Part shown: piece after piece, positions 55,518 to 63,011 of the stretch
Layout of the letters: every line of letters begins with the position of its first letter
Numbering within the stretch: position 1 is the stretch's first letter
Assembly (NCBI RefSeq): GCF_937873615.1
Contig: NZ_CALMYP010000035.1
Location: forward strand, 1 to 64,000
DNA from: an uncultured Paracoccus sp.
GTDB taxonomy: Bacteria > Pseudomonadota > Alphaproteobacteria > Rhodobacterales > Rhodobacteraceae
Direction of reading: 5' to 3'
DNA: 64,000 bases
Notes under the pieces: model-generated
Database searches by the model: none
What the model was told of the DNA's origin: nothing
The model's input: only the letters and a program-made list of their open reading frames with translations
Made by a program: the position numbers and the translations under genes

Positions 55518-56576
55518 TCAGTTCATTTCCGACTGGCGCTCGGCATCGAGTTCGGCGGTTGCTGCCGCCACCGATGCGTTCAGGGCCTCAAGCGCCTCGG
55601 GCCCGCCTTCGACATTGGCGTTGAACCAGTCATAGACCGGCTGGGCGGCGTCGAAGAAGGCCTGCTTCTCCTCGGGCGTCGGCACATAAAGATCGCCGCC
55701 TGCGGCCACGAAATCCTCGTAAGCCTGGATCGACTTGCGCTTGGGGCTGGCGAAGGTCGCCTGCTGCAACTGATAGAAGCCGTCGACGACGACGCGGCGC
55801 AGGTCCTCGGGCATTTCCATGAAGCGGTCGTTCGACATGAACCAGAAGGCGCCCATATAGCCGTGGCCGTCCAGCGTCATGTATTTCACCCCGGCATCGG
55901 GGAATTTCATGTTCATGACATCGGTGATGCCGTTCTTGGTGCCCTCGACCACGCCGGTCTGCAACGAGGTGAACAGTTCCGGCCACGGGATCGGCGTGGG
56001 CGAGGCGCCAAGCGCCTTGACCAGTTCCTGTGGCAGTTCCGCATCGACCGTGCGCAGCTTCATCCCGGCCAGATCGGCGGGGGTCTGCACGCGCTGTTTG
56101 GTATTGGCGAAGTTGCGCCAGCCGCCGGTATTGCCGATGGTCATCAGCCGGATACGCCCGCCGCTGCTGTCCAGCATCATCTGGCGCAGCTTGGGGGTGA
56201 ACTTGTCATCCATCAGCACCCGCTCGGCCAGGCGGTCGTCGGTCAGCAGATAGGGCAGGTCCATGACCTGGATATAGGGGAAGATCCCCGCCGCGCCGCC
56301 CGAGGTCGAGATGAAAATGTCGATGGAGCCGTCGGCGATGCCCTGAAGGCATTCGGCACCGTTGCCGCAAAGCTGGGTGCCGATGAACAGCTCGACCGCG
56401 ATGGCGCCGTTCGAGGCGCTTTCGACATAGTTCTTGAAGACGACGAGACCGTCGTAATCCTCGTCCTGGTCGTTGGAATTGGCGGTGGCGCGCAGGGTGA
56501 ATTCCTGTGCCGCAGCCATCCCGGCCAGCCCCAGCGAGGCGCCAAGCGCCAATACGGCAAGCGTTTTCTTCAACAT
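55518..56576 (-). CDS. TRAP transporter substrate-binding protein, DctP-type
   Basis: This 352-residue periplasmic receptor has a signal peptide (MLKKTLAVLALGASLGLAGMAAA, then QEFTL). DctP landmarks: GTQLCGNGAECLQGIADGSIDIFIS near residue 70, PADLAGMKLRTVDAELPQELVKALGASPTPIPWPELFTSLQTGVVEGTKN and the conserved Arg in KLRTV, which binds a carboxylate (or here perhaps a sulfonate). It heads the list of the smo-like operon's transport genes, although it lies last in transcription. A GTG at 56579 precedes the ATG. The ligand is inferred to be sulfoquinovose or its glycerol glycoside. Confidence 0.92.
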   Translation of the reverse strand: MLKKTLAVLALGASLGLAGMAAAQEFTLRATANSNDQDEDYDGLVVFKNYVESASNGAIAVELFIGTQLCGNGAECLQGIADGSIDIFISTSGGAAGIFPYIQVMDLPYLLTDDRLAERVLMDDKFTPKLRQMMLDSSGGRIRLMTIGNTGGWRNFANTKQRVQTPADLAGMKLRTVDAELPQELVKALGASPTPIPWPELFTSLQTGVVEGTKNGITDVMNMKFPDAGVKYMTLDGHGYMGAFWFMSNDRFMEMPEDLRRVVVDGFYQLQQATFASPKRKSIQAYEDFVAAGGDLYVPTPEEKQAFFDAAQPVYDWFNANVEGGPEALEALNASVAAATAELDAERQSEMN

Positions 56577-56608
56577 CACTCTCTCCCTTGTTCAAACGGT
56601 GACATGGT

Positions 56609-57901
56609 TCAGTCGGCAAAGCCGGTCAGGCGCGGGATCGCCATGGACAGGGCCGGAATATAGGTGATCAGGAAGATTACCGCGACCTCGACCGCGAGGA
56701 ATGGCAGGATCGCGCGCGAAATCGTCGAGATCCGCTCCCCCGAGACCGAGGAGGCGACGAAAAGCACCAGCCCCATCGGCGGCGTGATCAGGCCCACGGT
56801 CAGGTTCACACTCATGATGATAGCGAAATGGATCGGGTCGACGCCGAGGCTGGTGAAGACCGGGCCAAGCACCGGCCCGAGGATGATGATCGCCGGCCCG
56901 GCATCGAGGAACATGCCGACGATGAACAGCAGGATATTGATGAGAAACAGCAGGATCAGTGGGTTTTCCGACAGGCTCAGGATCACATCGGCCAGGATTT
57001 CCGGCGCGTGCGACAGGCTGACCACGGTCTTGAAGGCCATGGCCGCGCCGACCAGCAACAGCACCACTGCCGAGGTCGCGGCAGAGCGCTGGAAGATGCC
57101 GCCCAGCTCGCGGAATTTCAGCGTGCGCATGACGAAAAGCCCGATCACCAGCCCGTAAGCGGCGGCGACGGCGGCGGCCTCGGTCGGGGTGAAGATGCCG
57201 CCCAGAATGCCGCCCATGATGATGACCGGGGTCATCAACGGGAAAAAGGCCTTCAGGCTGGCGCGGCCCTTCTCGGCCCAGTTGGTGCGGCGGCTGGCGA
57301 TGGGGAAATCGTAGCGGTCGGCCATGACCTTGACCATCAGCATCAGCGACAGCCCGACAAGTGCGCCGGGCACGATCCCCGCCAGAAACAGCGCCGCCAC
57401 GCTTTCGCCCATGACATAGGCATAGATGATCATGATCCCCGAAGGCGGGATGATCGGGCCGATCACGCTCGAAGCTGCCGTGATCGCGGCCGAGAAGCGG
57501 CGGGTATAGCCCTGCTTTTCCATTGCCGGGATCAGCATCGAGCCAAGCGCCGAGGTATCGGCCACGGCGGACCCGGACAGCCCGGCAAACAGCATCGAGG
57601 ACAGGATGTTCACATGCGCCAGCCCGCCGCGCAGATGGCCCATCAGCGCCTGACTGAATTCGACCAGTCGCTCGGTGATGCCGCCCCGGTTCATCAACTC
57701 GCCGGCCAGCATGAAGAAGGGGATGGCCATCAGCGGAAAGCTGTCCATGCCATTGTAGACATTGCGATAAAGCAGCGCGACATCGCGTTCCTGCCCGTTC
57801 AGCCAGAGCAGGATGCCCGGGGCGGCCAGAAGCGCGAAGAAGACCGGCAGGCCGATCATCAGGAAGATCAGGAAGACCGGCAGGAACCAGATCAGCATCA
57901 C
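56609..57901 (-). CDS. TRAP transporter large permease, DctM-type
   Basis: This 430-residue permease has about twelve membrane segments and normal length, unlike the one at 24-26 kb. Motifs: PLMAIPFFMLAGELMNRGGITERLVEFSQALMGH, GSAVADTSALGSMLIPAMEKQGY, GPIIPPSGIMIIYAY, TPTEAAAVAAAYG and NLTVGLITPPMGLVLF. Its start overlaps the DctQ stop by 4 bases. With the DctQ and DctP it forms a complete importer. Confidence 0.93.
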   Translation of the reverse strand: MMLIWFLPVFLIFLMIGLPVFFALLAAPGILLWLNGQERDVALLYRNVYNGMDSFPLMAIPFFMLAGELMNRGGITERLVEFSQALMGHLRGGLAHVNILSSMLFAGLSGSAVADTSALGSMLIPAMEKQGYTRRFSAAITAASSVIGPIIPPSGIMIIYAYVMGESVAALFLAGIVPGALVGLSLMLMVKVMADRYDFPIASRRTNWAEKGRASLKAFFPLMTPVIIMGGILGGIFTPTEAAAVAAAYGLVIGLFVMRTLKFRELGGIFQRSAATSAVVLLLVGAAMAFKTVVSLSHAPEILADVILSLSENPLILLFLINILLFIVGMFLDAGPAIIILGPVLGPVFTSLGVDPIHFAIIMSVNLTVGLITPPMGLVLFVASSVSGERISTISRAILPFLAVEVAVIFLITYIPALSMAIPRLTGFAD

Positions 57902-58488
57902 TCGGCCTCCGTCGCGGCAAGGGGGGTGATCGGGATCAGCCTTGCCTCATTGCCCAGAAGCGAGACGAAGCTGCGCAGGATCAGCTCGATATTGGCGAGC
58001 GCGATCAGCAGGAAGCCGATGAAGATCGACAGATACATCCAGGCCAGCTTGACCCGCACCACGCCAAGCCCGAAAGCCTCCAGGTGCAGTTTCAGCGAGG
58101 CCGAGTTGAAGAGCCAGCCGGAATCGACATGCTTCCAGCCGTATTTCAGCGCGAAGGCCAGCACGAGCGCCGAGATCAGCAGCAGGATCAGGTGAAGGAA
58201 ACTCGCCGCGCGCCGGGGCAGGGCCACGTCCAGCATGTCGATGGCGACAAAGCCGCCCCGGCGATAGATGGCCGGTGCGGCCAGCCCGGTCATCCACAGC
58301 ATCAGGAACCGCGCGGCTTCCTCGGGCCAGGGCAGGGCATTGTTCAGCACATAGCGGAAGAAGACCTGGATCAGGATCACCGCCACCATCAGCGCCAGCA
58401 GCACCGCCGCCAGAACCGAGCCCGCCGGCAGCAGGCGCGTGTTGAGCCATTGCAGCGGCGCAAGCACCGCAAGCAGGATCGTCGTCAT
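57898..58488 (-). CDS. TRAP transporter small permease, DctQ-type
   Basis: This 196-residue protein has four membrane segments and the DctQ block FRYVLNNALPWPEEAARFLMLWMTGLAAPAIYRRGGFVAIDML. GGGGAAGG precedes the ATG at 58488. It is 25 bases after the flavin reductase stop, so transport and catabolic genes share the transcript. Confidence 0.92.
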   Translation of the reverse strand: MTTILLAVLAPLQWLNTRLLPAGSVLAAVLLALMVAVILIQVFFRYVLNNALPWPEEAARFLMLWMTGLAAPAIYRRGGFVAIDMLDVALPRRAASFLHLILLLISALVLAFALKYGWKHVDSGWLFNSASLKLHLEAFGLGVVRVKLAWMYLSIFIGFLLIALANIELILRSFVSLLGNEARLIPITPLAATEAE

Positions 58489-58513
58489 CTGCCTTCCCCC
58501 CCGTGCGGTCCTG

Positions 58514-59017
58514 TCAGCCGCGATGTGCGAATCCGCCGATCCGTCCCTTGTAGAACAGAAGCGGCGCACCGTCAGTCATGGTCGCCCTCTCGACCGCGCC
58601 GACGACGATGGCATGATCGCCGGCGTCATGGATTGCCGACATCCGGCATTCGAAACGGGCCAGACAGCCCTCGATCAGCGGCGTGCCGGCGGTGCCGATC
58701 GACCAGTCCAGCCCGTCGAAACTGTCCTGCGCGCGGGCGAAGCCGTGGCAGATCGCATCCTGTTCATGCGACAGCACATGGATGGCGAAATGCCTGGCAT
58801 TGGCGAAATGGGTGAAGCGGCGCGAGGATTTGGCTGGCGACCAGAGAACAAGCGCCGGCTCCATCGAGACCGAGGCGAAGCTGTTCGCGGTGATCCCGAC
58901 CGGCCCGGCGGCAGAGCCCGTGGTGACGACCGTGACCCCGGTGCCGAAACGGCCGAGCGCGTCGCGATAGGCGCGCGAATTCTCGGGCGAGGGGGTGAAG
59001 CTGTGGTGATGCTGCAT
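58514..59017 (-). CDS. Flavin reductase (FMN-binding split barrel), partner of the monooxygenase
   Basis: This 167-residue NAD(P)H:flavin reductase has the family pattern: YRDALGRFGTGVTVVTT, VGITANSFASVSMEPALVLWSPAKSSRRFTHFANARHFAIHVLS, and the C-terminal GDHAIVVGAVERATMTDGAPLLFYKGRIGGF. Such enzymes deliver FMNH2 to a partner oxygenase. The monooxygenase is two genes upstream in the same operon, so the pairing is likely, comparable to SmoA with SmoC in sulfoquinovose breakdown. Confidence 0.9.
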   Translation of the reverse strand: MQHHHSFTPSPENSRAYRDALGRFGTGVTVVTTGSAAGPVGITANSFASVSMEPALVLWSPAKSSRRFTHFANARHFAIHVLSHEQDAICHGFARAQDSFDGLDWSIGTAGTPLIEGCLARFECRMSAIHDAGDHAIVVGAVERATMTDGAPLLFYKGRIGGFAHRG

Positions 59018-59028
59018 GGCGATCCCCC

Positions 59029-59922
59029 TCAGGGCACTTCGAAACCGTTGCCAAGCTCGTAAAGCTCGAACCAGGTTTCGCGGTCCAGGGTGACGCGCAG
59101 CGCATCCGACATCGAGCGGATGCGGTTCAGGTTATTGGTGCCCAGAACCGGGATGATCCGTGCCGGATGGCGCAGCAGCCAGGCGATGGCGATGGCGGTG
59201 GCATCGGTGCCGTGATCGGCGCCGATCTCGGACAGGCGCGCCAGCAGCTCCGGGTGCGATCCGTCGAAAAGCGCACCGCCCGCCAGCGGCGACCAGGCCA
59301 TGGGCGGGACGCCGCGTTCCTGCAAGAAGGCCAGATCGCCATTACGGAAGGGCTCGCTGCTCAGCAGGCTCAGCTCGATCTGGTTGGTCACCAGCGGCGT
59401 CTTCATCGCCGATTGCAGCAGCGTCCAGTCGAACAGCCGGAAGTTCGACACACCGACCGCGCGCACCTTGCCGGTGGTGACCAGTTCGTCCAGCACGGCG
59501 CCGGTTTCATGCGCGTCCATCAGCGGATCGGGGCGATGGATCAGCAGCAGGTCCAGATAGTCCAGCCCCATCTCGGCCAGCGACCGCTCGACCGAGGCCA
59601 GGATATGCGCCCGCCCGGTGTCGTAATGCTTGATCCGCCGGTCGGGAAATTTCTCGGACAGCAGCGCGATATCGGCCTTGGAGACGATCTCGATCCGCTC
59701 GCGCAACTCGGGCGCGGATTTCAGCGCCTGACCCAGCACAAGCTGGCTTTCGTAATTGCCGTAGATGTCGGCCTGATCGAAGCTGGTGATGCCCTGTTCC
59801 AGACAGGCGTCGATCTTGGCGCGGACATGGGCCGCGCCGGTATCGGCATCCTCGGCCAGCCGCCACATGCCATAGACGATGCGGCTCAGTTCGAGGTCGC
59901 CGTTCAATGCGATCCGTTCCAT
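59029..59922 (-). CDS. Aldo/keto reductase, SmoB-like by context
   Basis: This 297-residue reductase has the full aldo/keto tetrad: Asp49 and Tyr54 in TSFDQADIYGNYE, Lys82 in EIVSKADI and His129 in DLLLIHRPDPL. NADPH-binding residues of the barrel C-terminus are visible in RIIPVLGTNNLNRIRS. In the sulfoquinovose monooxygenase route the 6-oxo-glucose released by desulfonation is reduced to glucose by such an enzyme. The start shares one base with the monooxygenase stop. The YdhF-type general reductase is the alternative. Confidence 0.9.
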   Translation of the reverse strand: MERIALNGDLELSRIVYGMWRLAEDADTGAAHVRAKIDACLEQGITSFDQADIYGNYESQLVLGQALKSAPELRERIEIVSKADIALLSEKFPDRRIKHYDTGRAHILASVERSLAEMGLDYLDLLLIHRPDPLMDAHETGAVLDELVTTGKVRAVGVSNFRLFDWTLLQSAMKTPLVTNQIELSLLSSEPFRNGDLAFLQERGVPPMAWSPLAGGALFDGSHPELLARLSEIGADHGTDATAIAIAWLLRHPARIIPVLGTNNLNRIRSMSDALRVTLDRETWFELYELGNGFEVP

Positions 59923-61079
59923 CAGCGGCGTTCTCCGTTGCCAAGGGGGGTGGCGGGGGTGCTGGCCGGGACGCGGCCATATTCCTGCGGCAGAGAGCAG
60001 GTCTTCAGATGCGGCATGACCAGCCGGCCGAAATGCTCTGCCTCCTCGATATGCGGATAGCCCGAGAAGATGAAGGCGCGGATGCCCATCTTCCTGTAAT
60101 CCTCGATGGCCGACAGCACCTGATCGGCGGAGCCGACAAGCGCCGCCCCACAGCCCGAACGCGCGCGCCCGACACCGGTCCAGAGGTTCGGCTCGATGAA
60201 GCCGTCCATATCCGCCAATTCGCGGTTCCTGGCTTGGTGCGACACGCCCAGGGATCCCGCATCCAGTGCCCGTTCCCGGATGGCGCGGCCCTGTTCGTCA
60301 TCCAGTTTCGAGACCAGCTCGCGTGCATATTCCCGCGCCTCGGCCTCGGTCTCGCGCACGATCATATGCACGCGCAGCCCGTAATCCAGCGTCCTTCCAT
60401 GGCGTTCGGCAACCGCGTTTACCGCCTTCATGCGCCCGGCCAACTCGTCCTTCGTTTCCGGCCACATCAGATAGACATCGCAATGCTGGCCGCAAAGCTC
60501 CAGCGCGTCGGGGCTGTAGCCGCCGAAATAAAGCAGCGGCCCGCCATTCTGCTGATAGGGTTTTGCCGGCTCGGTGGTCACGCCGTGGAACTGGTAGACT
60601 TGGCCGTCATGGTTGATCTCGTCCTGTGTCCAGGCCTGTTTCAGGATTTCGACCACCTCGCGCGAGCGTTGATAGCGAAAGGCGCTGTCGGCCTTCTCGC
60701 CGGGAAAATCGCTGCTGATGATATTCACGGTCAGCCGGCCCCGCAGCATGTGATCCAGCGTCGCGATGGTGCGCGCAAGCATGATCGGCTGCATCTCGCC
60801 GCAGCGGACGGCGGCCAGCAGGTTGATCTTGTCGGTGATCGGCGCGCAGCCGGCGACGAAGCTCAGCGTATCCTGCCCGACCTGATAGGAGGAGGGGCAC
60901 AGGATATTGCGGAACCCCTGCGCTTCGGCCGTCTTCACGATGTCGGAACAATGTTCCCAGCTTGAGCGCAACCCGCCCTCGGGCACACCGAGATAGCGGT
61001 AATCGTCCGAACAGAGCGCGGAGAACCACGACACTTCGGCGGCGTCCAGCCCTGCGGAGGTGATCGGAACGATGCTCAT
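59922..61079 (-). CDS. FMNH2-dependent sulfonate monooxygenase (luciferase-like), SmoC-like by context
   Basis: This 385-residue LLM-class oxygenase is related to alkanesulfonate monooxygenase SsuD. Features: [65 protein letters not shown], and [34 protein letters not shown], as in SsuD. GCGAGGA supports the ATG at 61079 over the ATG at 61097. It is the first gene of the leftward operon that includes a flavin reductase, an aldo/keto reductase and a TRAP importer, so oxidative desulfonation of an imported sulfonate is likely. The exact substrate is inferred. Confidence 0.9.
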   Translation of the reverse strand: MSIVPITSAGLDAAEVSWFSALCSDDYRYLGVPEGGLRSSWEHCSDIVKTAEAQGFRNILCPSSYQVGQDTLSFVAGCAPITDKINLLAAVRCGEMQPIMLARTIATLDHMLRGRLTVNIISSDFPGEKADSAFRYQRSREVVEILKQAWTQDEINHDGQVYQFHGVTTEPAKPYQQNGGPLLYFGGYSPDALELCGQHCDVYLMWPETKDELAGRMKAVNAVAERHGRTLDYGLRVHMIVRETEAEAREYARELVSKLDDEQGRAIRERALDAGSLGVSHQARNRELADMDGFIEPNLWTGVGRARSGCGAALVGSADQVLSAIEDYRKMGIRAFIFSGYPHIEEAEHFGRLVMPHLKTCSLPQEYGRVPASTPATPLGNGERR

Positions 61080-61165
61080 AACATGTATCCTCGCCATTGA
61101 ATTTGGACTTGCATAGCAGCGTCTTTAATGTAGATCAATAGTGTATCAATTCTTGCGAACGAGCC
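61080..61165. promoter_or_regulatory. Divergent promoter region of the sulfosugar-type locus
   Basis: This 86-base AT-rich gap separates the monooxygenase from the GntR regulator. It holds a direct repeat ATCAAT (61134-61139 and 61145-61150) and an ATTGA (61096-61100) that is its complement. The GntR protein probably binds here to control both arms. Confidence 0.5.
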
Positions 61166-61867
61166 ATGCCGAACCATCACGCCCTGCCGATCTACCTGCA
61201 ACTCAGCGAACTTGTAGCGCGAGAAATCGCCGCCGGGCTGCTTCTGGACGGCGAGCGTCTGCCGCCGGAACGCGAGATGGCGGCGCGGCTTGGCACCTCG
61301 GTCGGGACGCTGCGCAAGGCGCTTGCCGAACTGACGGAACGCGGGCTTCTGGAACGCCGGCAGGGCTCGGGCAATTATGTGCGCGCCCGGCCCGATGCGC
61401 AGAATGTCTATGCCTTCTTCCGGATCGAGCTTCTGGGCGGCGGCGGCCTGCCGCAGGCAAGGCTGCTGTCGCTCGATCGGGTGGCGAAGCCCGCCGATCT
61501 GCCGGATTTCGGCACCTCGCCCGAGGCCTTCCGCATCCGCCGGTTGCGCAGCCTGAACGGCAAGCCCTGCGTGCTGGAGGAGATCTGGCTCGATGGCAGC
61601 TATGCCCCCGAGATCGCCGAGCGCGACCTGTCGGAATCGCTTTACCTTTTCTATCGCAAGCGGCTGAACCTCTGGATCGCGCGGGCCGAGGATCGCGTCG
61701 GGCAGGGCATCGTCCCGGTCTGGGCGCCCGGCGAATACGAACCGCCCACCGGCTGCACGACCGGCTATTTCGAGCGGATCAGCTTCGATCAGGACAACCG
61801 GCGCGCCGAATATTCGCGCAACTGGTTCGACACCACAATTGCCACCTATGTGGCGCGTATCAGGTAG
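61166..61867 (+). CDS. GntR-family regulator with UTRA ligand domain
   Basis: This 233-residue repressor has an N-terminal winged helix-turn-helix (residues 8-75: IYLQLSELVAREIAAGLLLDGERLPPEREMAARLGTSVGTLRKALAELTERGLLERRQGSGNYV) and a C-terminal UTRA domain that usually binds a sugar phosphate or related ligand. It lies between the two arms of the sulfosugar-type locus and is probably its specific regulator, responding to sulfoquinovose or a product. The start codon at 61166 follows GCGAACGAGCC. Confidence 0.9.
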   Translation: MPNHHALPIYLQLSELVAREIAAGLLLDGERLPPEREMAARLGTSVGTLRKALAELTERGLLERRQGSGNYVRARPDAQNVYAFFRIELLGGGGLPQARLLSLDRVAKPADLPDFGTSPEAFRIRRLRSLNGKPCVLEEIWLDGSYAPEIAERDLSESLYLFYRKRLNLWIARAEDRVGQGIVPVWAPGEYEPPTGCTTGYFERISFDQDNRRAEYSRNWFDTTIATYVARIR

Positions 61868-61877
61868 GGCTTCGGGT

Positions 61878-63011
61878 ATGGCGACGGACGCAATCAGCTA
61901 TGGCATCATCGGCTGCGGGATGATGGGGCAGGAACATCTGCGCAATATCCGCCTGCTGCCCGGCGCGCGGATCGCCGCGATCCATGAACCCGATGCCGGG
62001 ATGCGCCAGGCGGCGGCGCAGATCGCGCCCGAGGCGGGGTTCTTTGATACGCTCGATGACCTGCTGGCGCGGAGCGATCTGGATTGCCTGGTCATCGCCT
62101 CGCCCAATGCCGCGCATATCGGCCAGTTGGAACGCATCGCCGAAGGCCGGGCGCTGCCGGTGCTGGTGGAAAAGCCGATCTTCACCCGCGCCGAGGATCG
62201 CGCCCGGCTGGAGGCGCTGCGCGCGGGCTATCCGGCGCCGGTCTGGGTGGCGATGGAATATCGCTATATGCCGCCGATCGCTGCCTTCCTGAACCGGCTC
62301 AATGCCGCGACCGGCGGAATGCAGATGCTCTCGATCCGCGAACATCGCTTTCCCTTCCTGCCCAAGGTCGGGGCCTGGAACCGCTTCAACCGCAATTCCG
62401 GCGGCACCATGGTCGAGAAATGCTGCCATTTCTTCGATCTCATGCGGCTGGCCACCGGGGCCGAGCCCGTGCGGATCATGGCCAGTGCCGGGCAGGCCAT
62501 CAATCACCGCGACGAGCGTTACGGCGATGAGACACCCGATATCTGGGACAACGGCTATGTCATCGTCGATTTCGACAATGGCGCGCGCGCCATGCTGGAT
62601 CTGTGCATGTTCGCCGAAGGCGCCCGCTATCAGGAGGAAATCACCGCCACCGGCGCGCATGGTCGCATCGACGCGCTCGTGCCCGGGCCGGGGCGGTTCT
62701 GGCCGGCGCATCTGGGCGCGGCCCCGGTGCCGCAGCTGATCGAAAGCCCGCGCGCGCCGAAAGGCCCGGTTGCCATCGACATCCCGGTCGATCCGGCGCT
62801 TCTGGCCGCCGGCGACCATAATGGCGCGACCTTCTTCCAGCACCAGAAATTCGCCGCCGTCGTGCGCGGCGAGGCAGAGCCCGAGGTCGGGCTGGAGGAT
62901 GGCATGAAAGCGGTGCTCATGGGCCTCGCGGCACAGGAATCGGCGCTGAGCGGTCAGGCTGTGATGCTGGACCTTGCCGCCGAACCCGCGCCCGCCAAGG
63001 TGTCGGCGTGA
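61878..63011 (+). CDS. Gfo/Idh/MocA-family oxidoreductase, possible NAD+-dependent sulfoquinovosidase
   Basis: The 377-residue product has an N-terminal Rossmann domain (GxGxxG at residues 12-17, IIGCGMMGQEH; EKP at 98-100) and a C-terminal alpha/beta domain. The conserved catalytic-region motif is GGTMVEKCCHFFDLMR (E180 to D187), with His184. Some members of this fold are not dehydrogenases but NAD+-using glycosidases; a Roseobacter-group family (GH188) releases sulfoquinovose from its glycosides. The locus has a monooxygenase route for sulfoquinovose but no GH31 enzyme in view, so this is a plausible sulfoquinovosidase. A dehydrogenase role remains possible. It overlaps the next gene by 4 bases. 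Confidence 0.85.
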   Translation: MATDAISYGIIGCGMMGQEHLRNIRLLPGARIAAIHEPDAGMRQAAAQIAPEAGFFDTLDDLLARSDLDCLVIASPNAAHIGQLERIAEGRALPVLVEKPIFTRAEDRARLEALRAGYPAPVWVAMEYRYMPPIAAFLNRLNAATGGMQMLSIREHRFPFLPKVGAWNRFNRNSGGTMVEKCCHFFDLMRLATGAEPVRIMASAGQAINHRDERYGDETPDIWDNGYVIVDFDNGARAMLDLCMFAEGARYQEEITATGAHGRIDALVPGPGRFWPAHLGAAPVPQLIESPRAPKGPVAIDIPVDPALLAAGDHNGATFFQHQKFAAVVRGEAEPEVGLEDGMKAVLMGLAAQESALSGQAVMLDLAAEPAPAKVSA

